A DNA stretch of 64,000 nucleotides. It comes from Oscillospiraceae bacterium. GTDB lineage: Bacteria > Bacillota > Clostridia > Oscillospirales > Ruminococcaceae. The DNA lies in contig CABIZB010000002.1 in NCBI GenBank assembly GCA_902363145.1, positions 1-64,000 on the forward strand, given 5' to 3'. Below, in pieces: positions 18,077 through 27,172 of the stretch. The position numbers and the translations under genes were made by a program. Under the pieces are notes generated by a model, which was given only the letters and a program-made list of their open reading frames with translations, ran no database searches and was not told the origin of the DNA. How positions within the stretch are numbered: the stretch's first letter is position 1; every line of letters starts with the position of its first letter.

Positions 18077-18601
18077 TTGAAAGAGCTTAAAGATTATATA
18101 ACAAATATTCCCGATTTTCCTCAAAAGGGCATAATTTTCCGTGATGTTACATCGCTGCTGCAGAGCGGCAAGGGCTTTTCGACGGCAGTTGATAAAATGC
18201 TCGGTCAGCTTGATGACGTTGAGTTTGATGCTGTGCTGGGACTTGAAGCCAGAGGCTTTCTGTTCGGTGCGCCCATAGCTTACGCACGTAAAAAGAGCTT
18301 TGTCCCCGTCCGCAAAAAAGGCAAGCTCCCCAGAGCCACAGTCTCTGCGGAATATGACCTTGAGTACGGCAAGGCAGAGATCGAGATACACACCGATTCC
18401 CTGAAAAAAGGCGACAAGGTAGTGATAATAGACGACCTTATCGCCACAGGAGGAACTCTTGAAGCGGCAGCAAAGCTTGTTGAGCAGCTGGGCGGAGAAG
18501 TGGTAAGGATCGTGTGCCTTATTGAGCTTACCGACCTTAAAGGCAGGGAAAAGCTGAAAAATTACGATGTCCGCTCGATAGTTACCTACGAGGGAGAATG
18601 A
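18077..18601 (+). CDS. apt: Adenine phosphoribosyltransferase
   Basis: About 174 residues. It converts adenine and PRPP to AMP. Family features are LKDYITNIPDFPQKGIIFRDVT at the N-terminus, LEARGFLFG, RKKGKLPR and the PRPP-binding loop VVIIDDLIATGGT. The start is TTG 18077, with GGAGGG seven bases upstream; the in-frame ATG at 18062 lies within that ribosome binding site and is rejected. It is in an operon with the purine permease. The terminator downstream is split by a mobile-looking palindrome. Confidence 0.92.
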   Translation: MKELKDYITNIPDFPQKGIIFRDVTSLLQSGKGFSTAVDKMLGQLDDVEFDAVLGLEARGFLFGAPIAYARKKSFVPVRKKGKLPRATVSAEYDLEYGKAEIEIHTDSLKKGDKVVIIDDLIATGGTLEAAAKLVEQLGGEVVRIVCLIELTDLKGREKLKNYDVRSIVTYEGE

Positions 18602-18615
18602 GTTTATAAAAATCG

Positions 18616-18812
18616 GAGCTGTCACAGTATTATACTAATCTTTAATCGTTCTATAGACAAAGCCGACAGATGAAATAAGACCAGTCTAGGAAAGCGACTG
18701 CAGGCGGGCTTGTCGCCCGGCAAGGGAGCTTGACGAAGAATGGTCTTATTTCAGCCGAGGATTTGTCTATAGGTTGATTGAGGATTAGTATTAAGCTGTG
18801 GCAGCTCTTTTT
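18616..18812 (+). terminator. apt terminator with a palindromic element inside its loop
   Basis: GAGCTGTCACAG (18616-18627) pairs with CTGTGGCAGCTC (18796-18807; one G-U pair), followed by TTTTT (18808-18812). These are the two halves of an ordinary rho-independent terminator, but 168 bases separate them, almost all made up by the repeat at 18632-18791. Confidence 0.7.
18632..18791. repeat. 160-base palindromic element, TA-flanked
   Basis: The ends ATACTAATC and GATTAGTAT are inverted. The next inner segments CTATAGACAAA and TTTGTCTATAG also pair, and so do AAATAAGACCA and TGGTCTTATTT. The core holds GGCGGGCTTGTCGCCCGG. The whole element folds on itself. TA lies at both ends. Its ends and CTATAGACAAA motif are shared with 4067-4134 and partly with 18819-18920. 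It has no coding capacity, so it resembles a MITE that uses a transposase encoded elsewhere (inference). Confidence 0.8.
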
Positions 18813-18818
18813 GATGTA

Positions 18819-18920
18819 ATACTAAGCACCAATTAAAAACTATACAAAAAATCGAGCATGATCTTGCGTATATGGATTATGCGACGATTTTTTGTCTATA
18901 GTTTTATTGGTGATTAGTAT
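18819..18920. repeat. 102-base palindromic element
   Basis: Ends ATACTAAGCACCAATT and its partner in ...TTATTGGTGATTAGTAT are inverted. ACTATACAAAAAATCG pairs with CGATTTTTTGTCTATAGT. Its near-identical reverse-oriented twin, also exactly 102 bases, is at 50923-51024. It lies 27 bases after the element that splits the apt terminator. Confidence 0.82.
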
Positions 18921-18938
18921 TATTATCCCGCAAAAGAA

Positions 18939-19148
18939 TTATTCAATGCCCTTTACAGTGTAATCCTTATCCTCGACTGCCTTTTTAAGAACATCATCGG
19001 GAACGTCCTTGCTGAGTGAAACAGCTGCAATGCCCTTTTCGTGGCTGACCTCGTTAACGGTAACGCCGTCAATAGCCTCCAGTGCCTTCTTAACAGCAGC
19101 CTCACAATGGCCGCACATCATGCCTTCGATCTTGATAGTCTTAGTCAT
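18939..19148 (-). CDS. copZ: Possible internal start yielding free CopZ
   Basis: Within the last part of copA, in frame, AAGGAG stands nine bases before ATG 19148 and would produce a 69-residue HMA protein. It begins [19 protein letters not shown] and ends with the copA stop. The size and start are exactly those of a normal CopZ copper chaperone. Either copA and copZ fused by loss of a stop codon while the old ribosome binding site stayed, or both a fusion and a free chaperone are made. This is inference; no protein data are available here. Confidence 0.55.
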   Translation of the reverse strand: MTKTIKIEGMMCGHCEAAVKKALEAIDGVTVNEVSHEKGIAAVSLSKDVPDDVLKKAVEDKDYTVKGIE

Positions 19149-21443
19149 AGTATTTTTCTCCTTTTTCTTTGATTGCTTGATTTTTTTATCCTTATCGGCA
19201 TTGTGAATGTCGAAAAAGTTCAGTCTGAGAGCGTTTGTTACCACGCAGAAGCTGGAAAGGCTCATTGCCGCAGCCGCAAACATGGGGTTCAGCTGCCAGT
19301 GGAACAAAGGTATCCACACACCTGCCGCAAGAGGTATGCCTATGGCATTGTAGAAGAACGCCCAGAACAGGTTCTGGTGAATGTTCCTCAGTGCCGCACG
19401 GCTGAGGCGAATCGCAGCGGGAACGTCGCTCAGGCGGCTCTTCATCAGCACCACATCTGCCGCATCTATGGCCACGTCCGTACCTGCGCCTATGGCAATG
19501 CCGATATCCGCACGGGTAAGAGCGGGAGCGTCGTTTATTCCGTCGCCAACCATAGCCACCTTGCCCTCGTTCATCAGCTTTCTGATAACGCTTTCCTTGC
19601 CGTCGGGAAGCACGCCTGCGATTACCTCGTCAACACCTGCCTGTCTGCCGATAGCGGCAGCGGTCTTTTCATTGTCGCCCGTGAGCATTACCACACGGAC
19701 GCCCATATTTTTAAGCTCCCTTACCGCCTGAGGGCTGTCCTCCTTGATAACGTCCGCCACGGCTATAACGCCTGCAAAAGCACCGTCACAGGTGAACATA
19801 AGGGGAGTTTTGCCCTCCTCCGCAAGAGCTTCGGACTTTTTCTTCATTTCCTCGGAAATATCCGCCTGAGAGCTTATGAACTTCACGCTTCCACCCAGAA
19901 GCTTTTTTCCGCCCGATACTGCGGAAAGTCCGTTGCCTGCAAGGGCTGTGAAGTTCTCGGTGCTGTCGGGAATGATATTTCTCTCTGTGCCAAGGTCGAT
20001 GACCGCCTTTGCCAGAGGGTGCTCGCTGTTCTTTTCAAGGGTGCAGGCAAGCTTTAAGAGAGATGATTCGTCATAGCCCTCGGCGGGGATAATATCCGTT
20101 ACCTTAGGCTCGCCCATGGTGATAGTACCTGTTTTATCAAGGGCACAAACAGTTACCTTTCCTGTCTGCTCCAGAGAAGCGGCAGTCTTGAAAAGTATGC
20201 CGTTCTTTGCGCCCATTCCACTGCCCACCATGATAGCAACGGGAGTTGCCAGACCCAGCGCACAGGGGCAGCTGATCACCAGCACGGAAATACCCCTTGC
20301 CAGTGCAAAGCCTACTGTCTGACCCGCCAGCAGCCAGACCAGAGTAGTTACTACTGCAATGGAAATAACCACAGGAACGAAAATTCCCGAGACCTTGTCC
20401 GCAGCCTTTGCGATAGGCGCTTTTGTGGCAGCGGCATCGCTTACCATTTTGATTATCTGTGAAAGGGCAGTGTCCTCGCCGACCTTTATGGCACGACACT
20501 TGATAAAGCCCGACTGGTTTACTGTTGCGGCAGATACGCTGTCGCCAACTTCCTTATCCGCAGGAACGCTCTCGCCTGTGAGCGCAGACTCGTTCACAGC
20601 ACTTCTTCCCTCAATAACAACGCCGTCCGCAGGAATGCTCTCGCCGGGGCGCACAAGGAAAATATCGCCGATGACTATCTGTTCTGCGGGAACGGTAACT
20701 TCCTTGCCGTCACGCTCAAGAGTAGCAGTCTTGGGAGCAAGCTTCATAAGGCTTTTCAGTGCATCGGTGGTCTTGCCCTTTGAGCGGGCTTCAAGCATTT
20801 TTCCGAGAGTGATAAGTGTAAGTATCATGGCAGCCGATTCAAAATAGAACTCGTCCATGTACTTCATCACAGCCTCATGGTTGCCTCTCATCACCGCATC
20901 TGTCATGGCAAACAGCGCATATGTGCTGTAGATAAATGCAGCCGATGAACCCAGAGCCACCAGAGTATCCATATTGGGCGCACGGTGGATAAGTCCCTTG
21001 AAGCCGCTTATAAAGAATTTCTGGTTGATGACCATTATAATAATGGTGAGCAGCATCTGGATAAGACCCATGGCAACGTGGTTATCCTCTATCACCGCAG
21101 GAAGAGGCCAGCCCCACATCATATGGCCCATGGAGAAATACATAAGTATCACAAGAAAAACCAGTGATACTATAAGGCGCTTTTTCAGCACGGGGGTAGC
21201 CTTGTCCGCCAGAGCGTCATCGGAGGGGGCGCTGCTTTTTTCCGCACCCTTTACGGAAGCTCCGTAGCCTGCCGCCTCCACCGCAGCGATTATCTTTTCG
21301 GGAGAAGCGCTGCCCTCAACTCCCATTGAATTTGTAAGCAGGCTCACCGAGCAGGAGGTAACGCCCTCAACTGCCGATACAGCCTTTTCCACACGGGTGC
21401 TGCACGCCGCACAGCTCATACCCGTAACATTGTACTGTTCCAT
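18939..21443 (-). CDS. copA: Copper-exporting P-type ATPase with C-terminal CopZ-like domain
   Basis: An 834-residue P1B-1 ATPase that pumps Cu+ out of the cell. In order it has an N-terminal metal domain with GMSCAAC (about residue 8), membrane helices, the TGES actuator motif, the CPC copper site ([11 protein letters not shown], about residue 391) and phosphorylation site DKTGT (about 434). Next come TGDN, the VGDGINDAP hinge, a Lys-rich linker and a second metal domain (GMMCGHC) over the last 70 residues. Such a C-terminal domain is normally a separate CopZ chaperone. A ribosome binding site and ATG at 19148 inside the gene could also make it alone. csoR lies just upstream. Confidence 0.93.
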   Translation of the reverse strand: MEQYNVTGMSCAACSTRVEKAVSAVEGVTSCSVSLLTNSMGVEGSASPEKIIAAVEAAGYGASVKGAEKSSAPSDDALADKATPVLKKRLIVSLVFLVILMYFSMGHMMWGWPLPAVIEDNHVAMGLIQMLLTIIIMVINQKFFISGFKGLIHRAPNMDTLVALGSSAAFIYSTYALFAMTDAVMRGNHEAVMKYMDEFYFESAAMILTLITLGKMLEARSKGKTTDALKSLMKLAPKTATLERDGKEVTVPAEQIVIGDIFLVRPGESIPADGVVIEGRSAVNESALTGESVPADKEVGDSVSAATVNQSGFIKCRAIKVGEDTALSQIIKMVSDAAATKAPIAKAADKVSGIFVPVVISIAVVTTLVWLLAGQTVGFALARGISVLVISCPCALGLATPVAIMVGSGMGAKNGILFKTAASLEQTGKVTVCALDKTGTITMGEPKVTDIIPAEGYDESSLLKLACTLEKNSEHPLAKAVIDLGTERNIIPDSTENFTALAGNGLSAVSGGKKLLGGSVKFISSQADISEEMKKKSEALAEEGKTPLMFTCDGAFAGVIAVADVIKEDSPQAVRELKNMGVRVVMLTGDNEKTAAAIGRQAGVDEVIAGVLPDGKESVIRKLMNEGKVAMVGDGINDAPALTRADIGIAIGAGTDVAIDAADVVLMKSRLSDVPAAIRLSRAALRNIHQNLFWAFFYNAIGIPLAAGVWIPLFHWQLNPMFAAAAMSLSSFCVVTNALRLNFFDIHNADKDKKIKQSKKKEKNTMTKTIKIEGMMCGHCEAAVKKALEAIDGVTVNEVSHEKGIAAVSLSKDVPDDVLKKAVEDKDYTVKGIE

Positions 21444-21480
21444 ACTTTTCCTTTCTTTCAGATAGATTTCCCATACCGAC

Positions 21481-21783
21481 TTATTTCATCAGCTTTTGCA
21501 GGGTACAGACAAGCTCGTCTATTACCTCGTCCTTGCCGTCACGTATATCCTGCGCCACACAGGTGCGGATATGCTCCGCCAGAAGCTCCTTATTAAATGA
21601 GTTGACAGCGGCGCTCACCGCAGCAGACTGCACCAGTATATCAACACAGTAAGCGTTGCGCTCCACCATGCCCTTTATGCCTCTTATCTGCCCCTCGATA
21701 CGGTTAAGGCGGTTTATAAGTCTCTTGTATTCATCATCTGAGCGCTCCTTTGTCTTATGACAGCAGCATTTTTCTTCACTCAT
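21481..21783 (-). CDS. csoR: CsoR-family copper-sensing repressor
   Basis: A 100-residue all-helical repressor. The Cu+-binding triad of CsoR is present: Cys in RNAYCVDIL, and His and Cys in EHIRTC. The core signature [17 protein letters not shown] is complete. An N-terminal KCCCHK tail adds extra possible ligands. It releases DNA when Cu+ binds. ATG 21783 has GAGGTGAT upstream; a longer frame lacks this. Its palindromic operator is at 21853-21869, and copA follows 37 bases downstream in the same operon. Confidence 0.93.
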   Translation of the reverse strand: MSEEKCCCHKTKERSDDEYKRLINRLNRIEGQIRGIKGMVERNAYCVDILVQSAAVSAAVNSFNKELLAEHIRTCVAQDIRDGKDEVIDELVCTLQKLMK

Positions 21784-21852
21784 ATTATCACCTCGTAATG
21801 GTGTGCTGTTCAACGTTCCGTTTTTGTTACCTCACACTTACAGGAATAGTAT

Positions 21853-21869
21853 ATACCCCCATGGGGTAT
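21853..21869. promoter_or_regulatory. CsoR operator
   Basis: ATACCCC, CAT, GGGGTAT: a seven-base inverted repeat of the kind bound by CsoR proteins. It lies about 70 bases ahead of csoR, so csoR-copA should be autoregulated and derepressed by copper. Confidence 0.82.
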
Positions 21870-22098
21870 TTTTTCAAGAGTATATCTCAAACAAAATTAT
21901 TATTTTAAATGAACATATGATACAATATAGTCTCACTGCACTGTTTTTAACTGCCATTTTAAGTAAAATTAGTAAATGTTTCCTTGGCGGTGTATTATTA
22001 TTCATTATTTGCTGTGGAAATTTATATATATTTGTGATATAATAAATTTTAATTGGATTTTGCACAGACATTACTTTAAAATATGGAGGATGATTTCG

Positions 22099-23751
22099 TT
22101 GATAAGCGGCAAAATGCTAAAAGACGCACTTATTTCAGCTGCCCTTACCCTTTCCGATATGAAAAAACAGGTGGACGAGCTTAACGTATATCCCGTTCCC
22201 GACGGAGACACAGGAACAAATATGTCTCTTACACTTACAAATGCCATGAACGCTCTCCAGAACCTGGACGATGGGGCTGCTGTTTCTGAGGTGGCTTCCG
22301 TTGCCGCTTCCGCAATGCTCAGAGGCGCAAGAGGAAACTCGGGCGTTATCACCTCTCTGCTTTTCAGAGGCTTCTCAAAGGGCCTTGCGGATAAAAAAGA
22401 AGCTGACTGCGATGATATGGCAAACGCCCTTGAAATAGGCGTTGACGCAGCTTACAAGGCTGTTATGAAGCCCGCAGAGGGCACTATCCTCACCGTTGCA
22501 AGAGTCAGCGCAGAAAAGGCAAGGGAATCCTCCTTTATCACAAATGACCCTCTGGTACAGTGGTCGGACGTGTGTGCTGCCGCAAGGGATGCTCTGGATA
22601 AAACTCCCGAGCAGCTCCCAATACTTAAAAAAGCCGGCGTTGTTGACGCAGGCGGAAAGGGTCTCGTTATCATCTTTGAGGAGATGTTCCGTGCCTTTAA
22701 GGGCGAGCCAAGAACCGTTGTAAACCAGCCCAAGATAATCTCCGACAGCAAGATGTCCTTCACCGTTCAGGACGATGAGACACAGGAGATAACCTTCGGC
22801 TACTGCACCGAGTTTATTGTAAACGTCACCGATTTCAAGAAAAAGCCTGCGGACCTGAGAAAATATCTGGAATCCATCGGCGACTGCGTTGTTGTAGTCG
22901 ATGATGAGGACATCATAAAAGTACACGTTCACACCGACCACCCCGGTCAGGCTATAGAGAGAGGTCTTACCTACGGCGCTCTCTGCAATATGAAGATAGA
23001 CAATATGCGTCTCCAGCGTGAAAAGAAGGCTGCCGCAAAGAAAAAGCTCAATGAAAAGCCCGTTCCCGCAAAGCCCGAAAAGCGTTTCGGCTTTGTTGCC
23101 GTGGCAAACGGAAGCGGCGTTGAGTCCATGTTCACCGACCTTGGTGCGGACTGCATCGTAAAGGGAGGACAGACCATGAACCCCTCTGCGGACGATATCC
23201 TCCGTGCGGTATATTCCGTTCCCGCCGAGATCGTGTTCATTCTCCCCAACAACAAAAACATCATCATGGCAGCGGAGCAGGCTATGAAGCTCTCCGAAAA
23301 GACAATGTGCGTCCTCAGGACCACATCTGTTCCCCAGGGAATGTCCGCAATGATGAGCTTTGACCCCGATTCCGATTTCGATACCAACAGAATGAATATG
23401 TCTCTGGCAGCGGAAAAGGTGCAGTCGGGTCTTATAACCTTTGCAGCCCGTGATTCAAGCTTCAGCGGTCACGAGATAAAGTCAGGCGATATCCTTGCCC
23501 TTGAAAACGGCAGGCTCTCATTTATCGACCGTGATGTTACCAGAGCCGCTTACAAGCTCACAAGAAAGCTTGTGAAGAACCTTAAGGGCAGCGCAGGATA
23601 TGTTACCGTGCTTTACGGCTCGGACGTTTCCGACGATAAGGCAAGCGAGCTTGAAAATATCATGAAGAGCAAGCTCAGCAGCCTTGACATAAACTTTGTA
23701 AAGGGCGGTCAGCCCGTATATTACTACATTATCTCAGTGGAGTCAGAGTGA
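22099..23751 (+). CDS. DAK2-domain kinase, FakA-like
   Basis: 550 residues in the layout of FakA/YloV. An N-terminal DAK2 ATP-binding domain includes LNVYPVPDGDTGTNMSLTL and ARGNSGVI with its nucleotide loop. A middle domain and a C-terminal DegV-like domain with EIVFILPNNKNI follow. FakA phosphorylates fatty acids bound to FakB lipid carriers; no FakB gene is nearby, so the substrate is inferred. The start is TTG 22099, nine bases after GGAGG; an earlier in-frame ATG at 22090 abuts that site. Its stop overlaps the next start. Confidence 0.88.
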   Translation: MISGKMLKDALISAALTLSDMKKQVDELNVYPVPDGDTGTNMSLTLTNAMNALQNLDDGAAVSEVASVAASAMLRGARGNSGVITSLLFRGFSKGLADKKEADCDDMANALEIGVDAAYKAVMKPAEGTILTVARVSAEKARESSFITNDPLVQWSDVCAAARDALDKTPEQLPILKKAGVVDAGGKGLVIIFEEMFRAFKGEPRTVVNQPKIISDSKMSFTVQDDETQEITFGYCTEFIVNVTDFKKKPADLRKYLESIGDCVVVVDDEDIIKVHVHTDHPGQAIERGLTYGALCNMKIDNMRLQREKKAAAKKKLNEKPVPAKPEKRFGFVAVANGSGVESMFTDLGADCIVKGGQTMNPSADDILRAVYSVPAEIVFILPNNKNIIMAAEQAMKLSEKTMCVLRTTSVPQGMSAMMSFDPDSDFDTNRMNMSLAAEKVQSGLITFAARDSSFSGHEIKSGDILALENGRLSFIDRDVTRAAYKLTRKLVKNLKGSAGYVTVLYGSDVSDDKASELENIMKSKLSSLDINFVKGGQPVYYYIISVESE

Positions 23752-24416
23752 TGAAAAAGATCACCGTTATTACGGGACACTACGGCAGCGGCAAATCCAC
23801 ATTTGCCGCAAACTATGCAATAAAATGCGCAGAACAGGGCGAGCAGGTCACTGTGGTGGATATGGATACTGTAAATCCATATTACCGCACTGCCGACCTG
23901 GGCGAGCTTTTTGCCCGGAAGGGCGTAAAGCTCTGCGCACCAATGTATGCGGGAACGAACCTTGACGTTCCCATACTCAATTTTGATATTCCCGCAATTT
24001 ACGCAGAAGGCAGAAAGCTTGTTATAGATATGGGCGGCGATGACGCAGGCACATATCCTTTAGGCAAGTTCAGAAGCTTTCTGGAAGCTAATAAGGAGGA
24101 AACGGAAATTCTCTACGTGGTGAATTTCTGCCGATACCTTACCCGCACTCCCGAAGAAGCTGAGGAGATACTCCGTGAGATAGAAGCTGCCTGCGGTCTT
24201 AAAGCGACCGCCATGGTCAACAACTCAAACCTTGGTTTTGAGACTGACAGTGATGTTATCGCTGCTGGAATAAAGCAGGCTGAAATAATATCAAAACAGG
24301 CAGAGCTTCCCATCTTCTGCCACACCGTTCCCGTTCTTGAAAACAGAACAGTGAGCGCCAAAAGCACCGCCGACATTTTCCCTGTGAAAATTTACATCAA
24401 AAACGTGTGGAACTGA
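23751..24416 (+). CDS. P-loop ATPase linked to the 2-oxoacid oxidoreductase
   Basis: A 221-residue nucleotide-binding protein. Walker A is GHYGSGKST near residue 9, followed by a TVVDMDTVNPYYRTADLG segment typical of SIMIBI-type (MinD/ParA-like) ATPases and VIDMGGDDAG as the Walker B region. Similar genes sit before ferredoxin oxidoreductase operons in Clostridia, which hints at a role in complex assembly or cofactor delivery; this is an association, not proof. ATG 23751 overlaps the FakA stop (TGATG), and GGAG stands eight bases upstream. Confidence 0.75.
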   Translation: MKKITVITGHYGSGKSTFAANYAIKCAEQGEQVTVVDMDTVNPYYRTADLGELFARKGVKLCAPMYAGTNLDVPILNFDIPAIYAEGRKLVIDMGGDDAGTYPLGKFRSFLEANKEETEILYVVNFCRYLTRTPEEAEEILREIEAACGLKATAMVNNSNLGFETDSDVIAAGIKQAEIISKQAELPIFCHTVPVLENRTVSAKSTADIFPVKIYIKNVWN

Positions 24417-24456
24417 CAAAGTCTCCGCAAAATCATATGAAAGGAAGTCAATATCT

Positions 24457-24663
24457 ATGGCGAAAATGACCGTCAATACTGACAGATGCAAGGGCTGTTC
24501 CCTGTGCGTATCCGTCTGTCCCAAGAAAATCATCACGATACGCAAGGATATAAGAACACCCAAGGGCTACTGCCCCGCAGAATGCACTGACCAGACCAAG
24601 TGTACAGGCTGCGCAATGTGCTATACCATGTGCCCCGACTGCGCTATAACAGTCGAGAGATAA
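24457..24663 (+). CDS. korD: 2-oxoacid:ferredoxin oxidoreductase, delta (ferredoxin) subunit
   Basis: A 68-residue protein with two 4Fe-4S clusters: CKGCSLCVSVCPK (residues about 10-22) and CTGCAMCYTMCPDC (about 48-61). It relays electrons from the catalytic subunits to free ferredoxin. It is first of four subunit genes in the order delta, alpha, beta, gamma, found in the 2-oxoglutarate and branched-chain 2-oxoacid enzymes. Whether the enzyme is Kor or Vor cannot be settled here. Confidence 0.88.
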   Translation: MAKMTVNTDRCKGCSLCVSVCPKKIITIRKDIRTPKGYCPAECTDQTKCTGCAMCYTMCPDCAITVER

Positions 24664-24686
24664 TTTTTGGAAAGGACTGAACCACA

Positions 24687-25754
24687 TTGGCAAATGAAAG
24701 AATGCTTATGAAGGGCAACGAAGCCCTTGCAGAGGCTGCCGTCCGTGCAGGCTGCAAATGCTACTTCGGTTACCCTATCACCCCTCAGACTGAGATCGCT
24801 GCTTATATGTCAAAGCGTATGCCCAAGTGCGGCGGCGTGTTCTTACAGGCAGAGAGCGAGATCGCTGCTATAAATATGGTCTATGGCGCAGCCGCAACAG
24901 GCGTGCGTGCTATGACCTCTTCATCTTCCCCCGGAATTTCCCTTAAATCAGAGGGTATCTCCTATGCCGCAGGCTGCGACCTTCCCTGCGTCATCGTAAA
25001 CGTTCAGAGAGGCGGCCCCGGTCTCGGCGGTATCCAGCCCGCACAGTCCGACTATTATCTTGCAACCAAGGCAGGCGGCCACGGCGACTTCTTCATTCCC
25101 GTATATGCTCCCTGCTCCGTTCAGGAAATGGCTACATATGCCGTAAAGGCTTTCGATATGGCTGATAAGTTCCGCACCCCCGTAATGATCCTTTCCGATG
25201 GCCTTCTCGGTCAGATGATGGAACCCGTTGAGTTCCCCGATATCACCGACAATGAGCCTGCAAAGGACTGGGCTTGCGTAGGTCACGGCAACAAGAGGCA
25301 TCACAACATCATCAATTCCCTTTACCTCAAGCCCGAAGAGCTTGAAGAGTCCAACAGACAGCGTTTCAAGAAGTACGATATCGAAAAGCAGGAGCTTCCC
25401 GAGGTTGAAAACTATCTCACCGAGGACGCTGACATTATCGTAACAGGCTACGGCGCTTCCGCAAGAATCGTCCGCTCCGCTGTCAATGCCGCAAGAGCAG
25501 AGGGCATCAAGGCAGGTATGATAAGACCTATCACCCTTTGGCCCTTCCCTGAAAAGGCTTATGCCGACACCGTTGAGACCGCCAAGGCATACCTTGTTGT
25601 TGAGCTTTCGATGGGTCAGATGGTCGATGACGTAAGACTTGCCACAAGCTGCCGCAGACCCGTCCGCTTCTTCGGAAGAACAGGCGGAGTTATCCACACT
25701 CCCGCCGAGATCCTTGCTCAGATAAAGCTTATCGCTAAGGAGGAACTGAAATAA
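24687..25754 (+). CDS. korA: 2-oxoacid:ferredoxin oxidoreductase, alpha subunit
   Basis: 355 residues. It contains the pyrimidine-binding thiamine pyrophosphate domain (FGYPITPQTEIAAYM, ESEIAAINMVYGAAATGVRAMTSSSSPG) and the C-terminal transketolase-like domain. It joins the beta subunit to decarboxylate a 2-oxoacid oxidatively to an acyl-CoA. The start is TTG 24687 about ten bases after AAAGGA. The specificity could be 2-oxoglutarate or branched-chain 2-oxoacids. The stop overlaps the beta start (TAATG). Confidence 0.9.
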   Translation: MANERMLMKGNEALAEAAVRAGCKCYFGYPITPQTEIAAYMSKRMPKCGGVFLQAESEIAAINMVYGAAATGVRAMTSSSSPGISLKSEGISYAAGCDLPCVIVNVQRGGPGLGGIQPAQSDYYLATKAGGHGDFFIPVYAPCSVQEMATYAVKAFDMADKFRTPVMILSDGLLGQMMEPVEFPDITDNEPAKDWACVGHGNKRHHNIINSLYLKPEELEESNRQRFKKYDIEKQELPEVENYLTEDADIIVTGYGASARIVRSAVNAARAEGIKAGMIRPITLWPFPEKAYADTVETAKAYLVVELSMGQMVDDVRLATSCRRPVRFFGRTGGVIHTPAEILAQIKLIAKEELK

Positions 25755-26500
25755 TGGCTATATATCAGAAGCCTCACGCTCTTGAGGATATCAGTATGCA
25801 CTTCTGCCCCGGCTGTACCCACGGTATCGTTCACAGACTGGTTGCCGAGGTAATAGATGAAATGGGCATTGAGGGCGACACTATCGGAATCTGCCCCGTA
25901 GGATGTTCCGTTGTTTCCTACGATTATTTTGCCTGCGATATGATCGAAGCAGCTCACGGACGTGCTCCCGCAGTTGCAACAGGCGTAAAGCGTTCAAGAC
26001 CCGACAAGTTCGTATTCACATATCAGGGTGACGGCGACCTTGCCGCTATCGGAACCTGCGAAACAGTTCACGCAGCTACCAGAGGCGAAAACATCACCAT
26101 AATCTTTATCAACAACACCATTTACGGCATGACAGGCGGTCAGATGGCTCCCACCACGCTTCCCGGTCAGGTAACACAGACCACTCCTTTCGGCAGAGAC
26201 CCCAAGGTTGCAGGATACCCCGTAATGGTATGCGAAATGCTTTCTCAGCTCACAGGCACAGCCTATGCGGAAAGAGTTTCCGTTGACTCCCCCGCTCACA
26301 TCAATGCAGCCAAAAAGGCGATCCGCAAGGGCTTTGAGGTGCAGAAGAACAAGCAGGGCTTCTCCATCATCGAGGTGCTTTCCACCTGTCCCACCAACTG
26401 GGGCATGACTCCTCTGGAGGCAATGGAAAGAGTAAGAACGGAAATGATACCCTACTATCCTCTCGGTGTTTACAAGGATATCACCGCTGAAAACAAGTGA
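25754..26500 (+). CDS. korB: 2-oxoacid:ferredoxin oxidoreductase, beta subunit
   Basis: 248 residues. It holds the pyrophosphate-binding half of the thiamine site: FCPGCTHGIVHRL, then GDGDLAAIGTCE (the GDG Mg-binding motif), then NNTIYGMTGGQMAPTTLPGQ. A conserved CPTNWGMTP segment is near the C-terminus. Translation is coupled to the alpha subunit by a one-base overlap. Confidence 0.91.
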   Translation: MAIYQKPHALEDISMHFCPGCTHGIVHRLVAEVIDEMGIEGDTIGICPVGCSVVSYDYFACDMIEAAHGRAPAVATGVKRSRPDKFVFTYQGDGDLAAIGTCETVHAATRGENITIIFINNTIYGMTGGQMAPTTLPGQVTQTTPFGRDPKVAGYPVMVCEMLSQLTGTAYAERVSVDSPAHINAAKKAIRKGFEVQKNKQGFSIIEVLSTCPTNWGMTPLEAMERVRTEMIPYYPLGVYKDITAENK

Positions 26501-26516
26501 GAAAGGAGCAGATAAT

Positions 26517-27053
26517 ATGACCAGTGAAATTCAGCTTGCGGGCTTTGGCGGACAGGGTATCCTGTTTGCGGGAAAAGTCCTTGCATACTGCGGAATGCTC
26601 GCCGACAGAGAGGTTTCATGGCTTCCCTGCTACGGCCCCGAAATGAGAGGCGGAACCTGCAACTGCTCCGTATGTCTCTCCGACGAGCCTATCGGCTCTC
26701 CCGTTGTAAACGAACCCGATCTTCTTATCGCAATGAACGAGCCTTCCTACACCAAGTTCATCGGTGCGGTAAAGGCAGGCGGATACGCATTTGTTGACAG
26801 CACTCTGGTTGACTCGGCAAATGTCCGCAGCGATATCCACGAATTCAGAGTTCCCGCTACAAGACTTGCAGACGAAAACGAGCTTAAAGGCGGAGCAAAC
26901 ATCATTCTTATCGGCAAGCTCATCAAGGAGTCGGGAGTTATCTCCATGGACGATATTGAGGCTGCTATAAGAAAGATAGTTCCCCCGAAAAAGGCTCAGC
27001 TTATCGAAAATAACCTGAAGGCTATCCAGATAGGCTACAACTACAGCGAATAA
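26517..27053 (+). CDS. korC: 2-oxoacid:ferredoxin oxidoreductase, gamma subunit
   Basis: 178 residues, with [19 protein letters not shown] at the start and [19 protein letters not shown] as the family hallmark. The subunit binds CoA and structures the active complex. AGGAGC lies upstream of ATG 26517; a track frame starting at 26466 overlaps the beta gene and is rejected. It ends the operon; a strong terminator follows at 27088-27141. Confidence 0.9.
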   Translation: MTSEIQLAGFGGQGILFAGKVLAYCGMLADREVSWLPCYGPEMRGGTCNCSVCLSDEPIGSPVVNEPDLLIAMNEPSYTKFIGAVKAGGYAFVDSTLVDSANVRSDIHEFRVPATRLADENELKGGANIILIGKLIKESGVISMDDIEAAIRKIVPPKKAQLIENNLKAIQIGYNYSE

Positions 27054-27087
27054 ATATGGACTTGATTCCTGCCGCCGGGTAGGTCAT

Positions 27088-27141
27088 GCGCCGCAGCCTG
27101 TGTCATAAGGCCATTGAAGACACAGGTTACGGCGCTTTTTT
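27088..27141 (+). terminator. Terminator of the oxidoreductase operon
   Basis: A long stem between GCGCCGCAGCCTGTGTC (27088-27104) and GACACAGGTTACGGCGC (27119-27135), followed by TTTTTT. Confidence 0.88.
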
Positions 27142-27172
27142 ATATAATAAAAAAGGAGTATGAAGAAACACG

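Noticed and set aside
19173-20057. 294-codon plus-strand ORF opposite copA
   Set aside because: Antisense to clear P-type ATPase motifs, with no start site.
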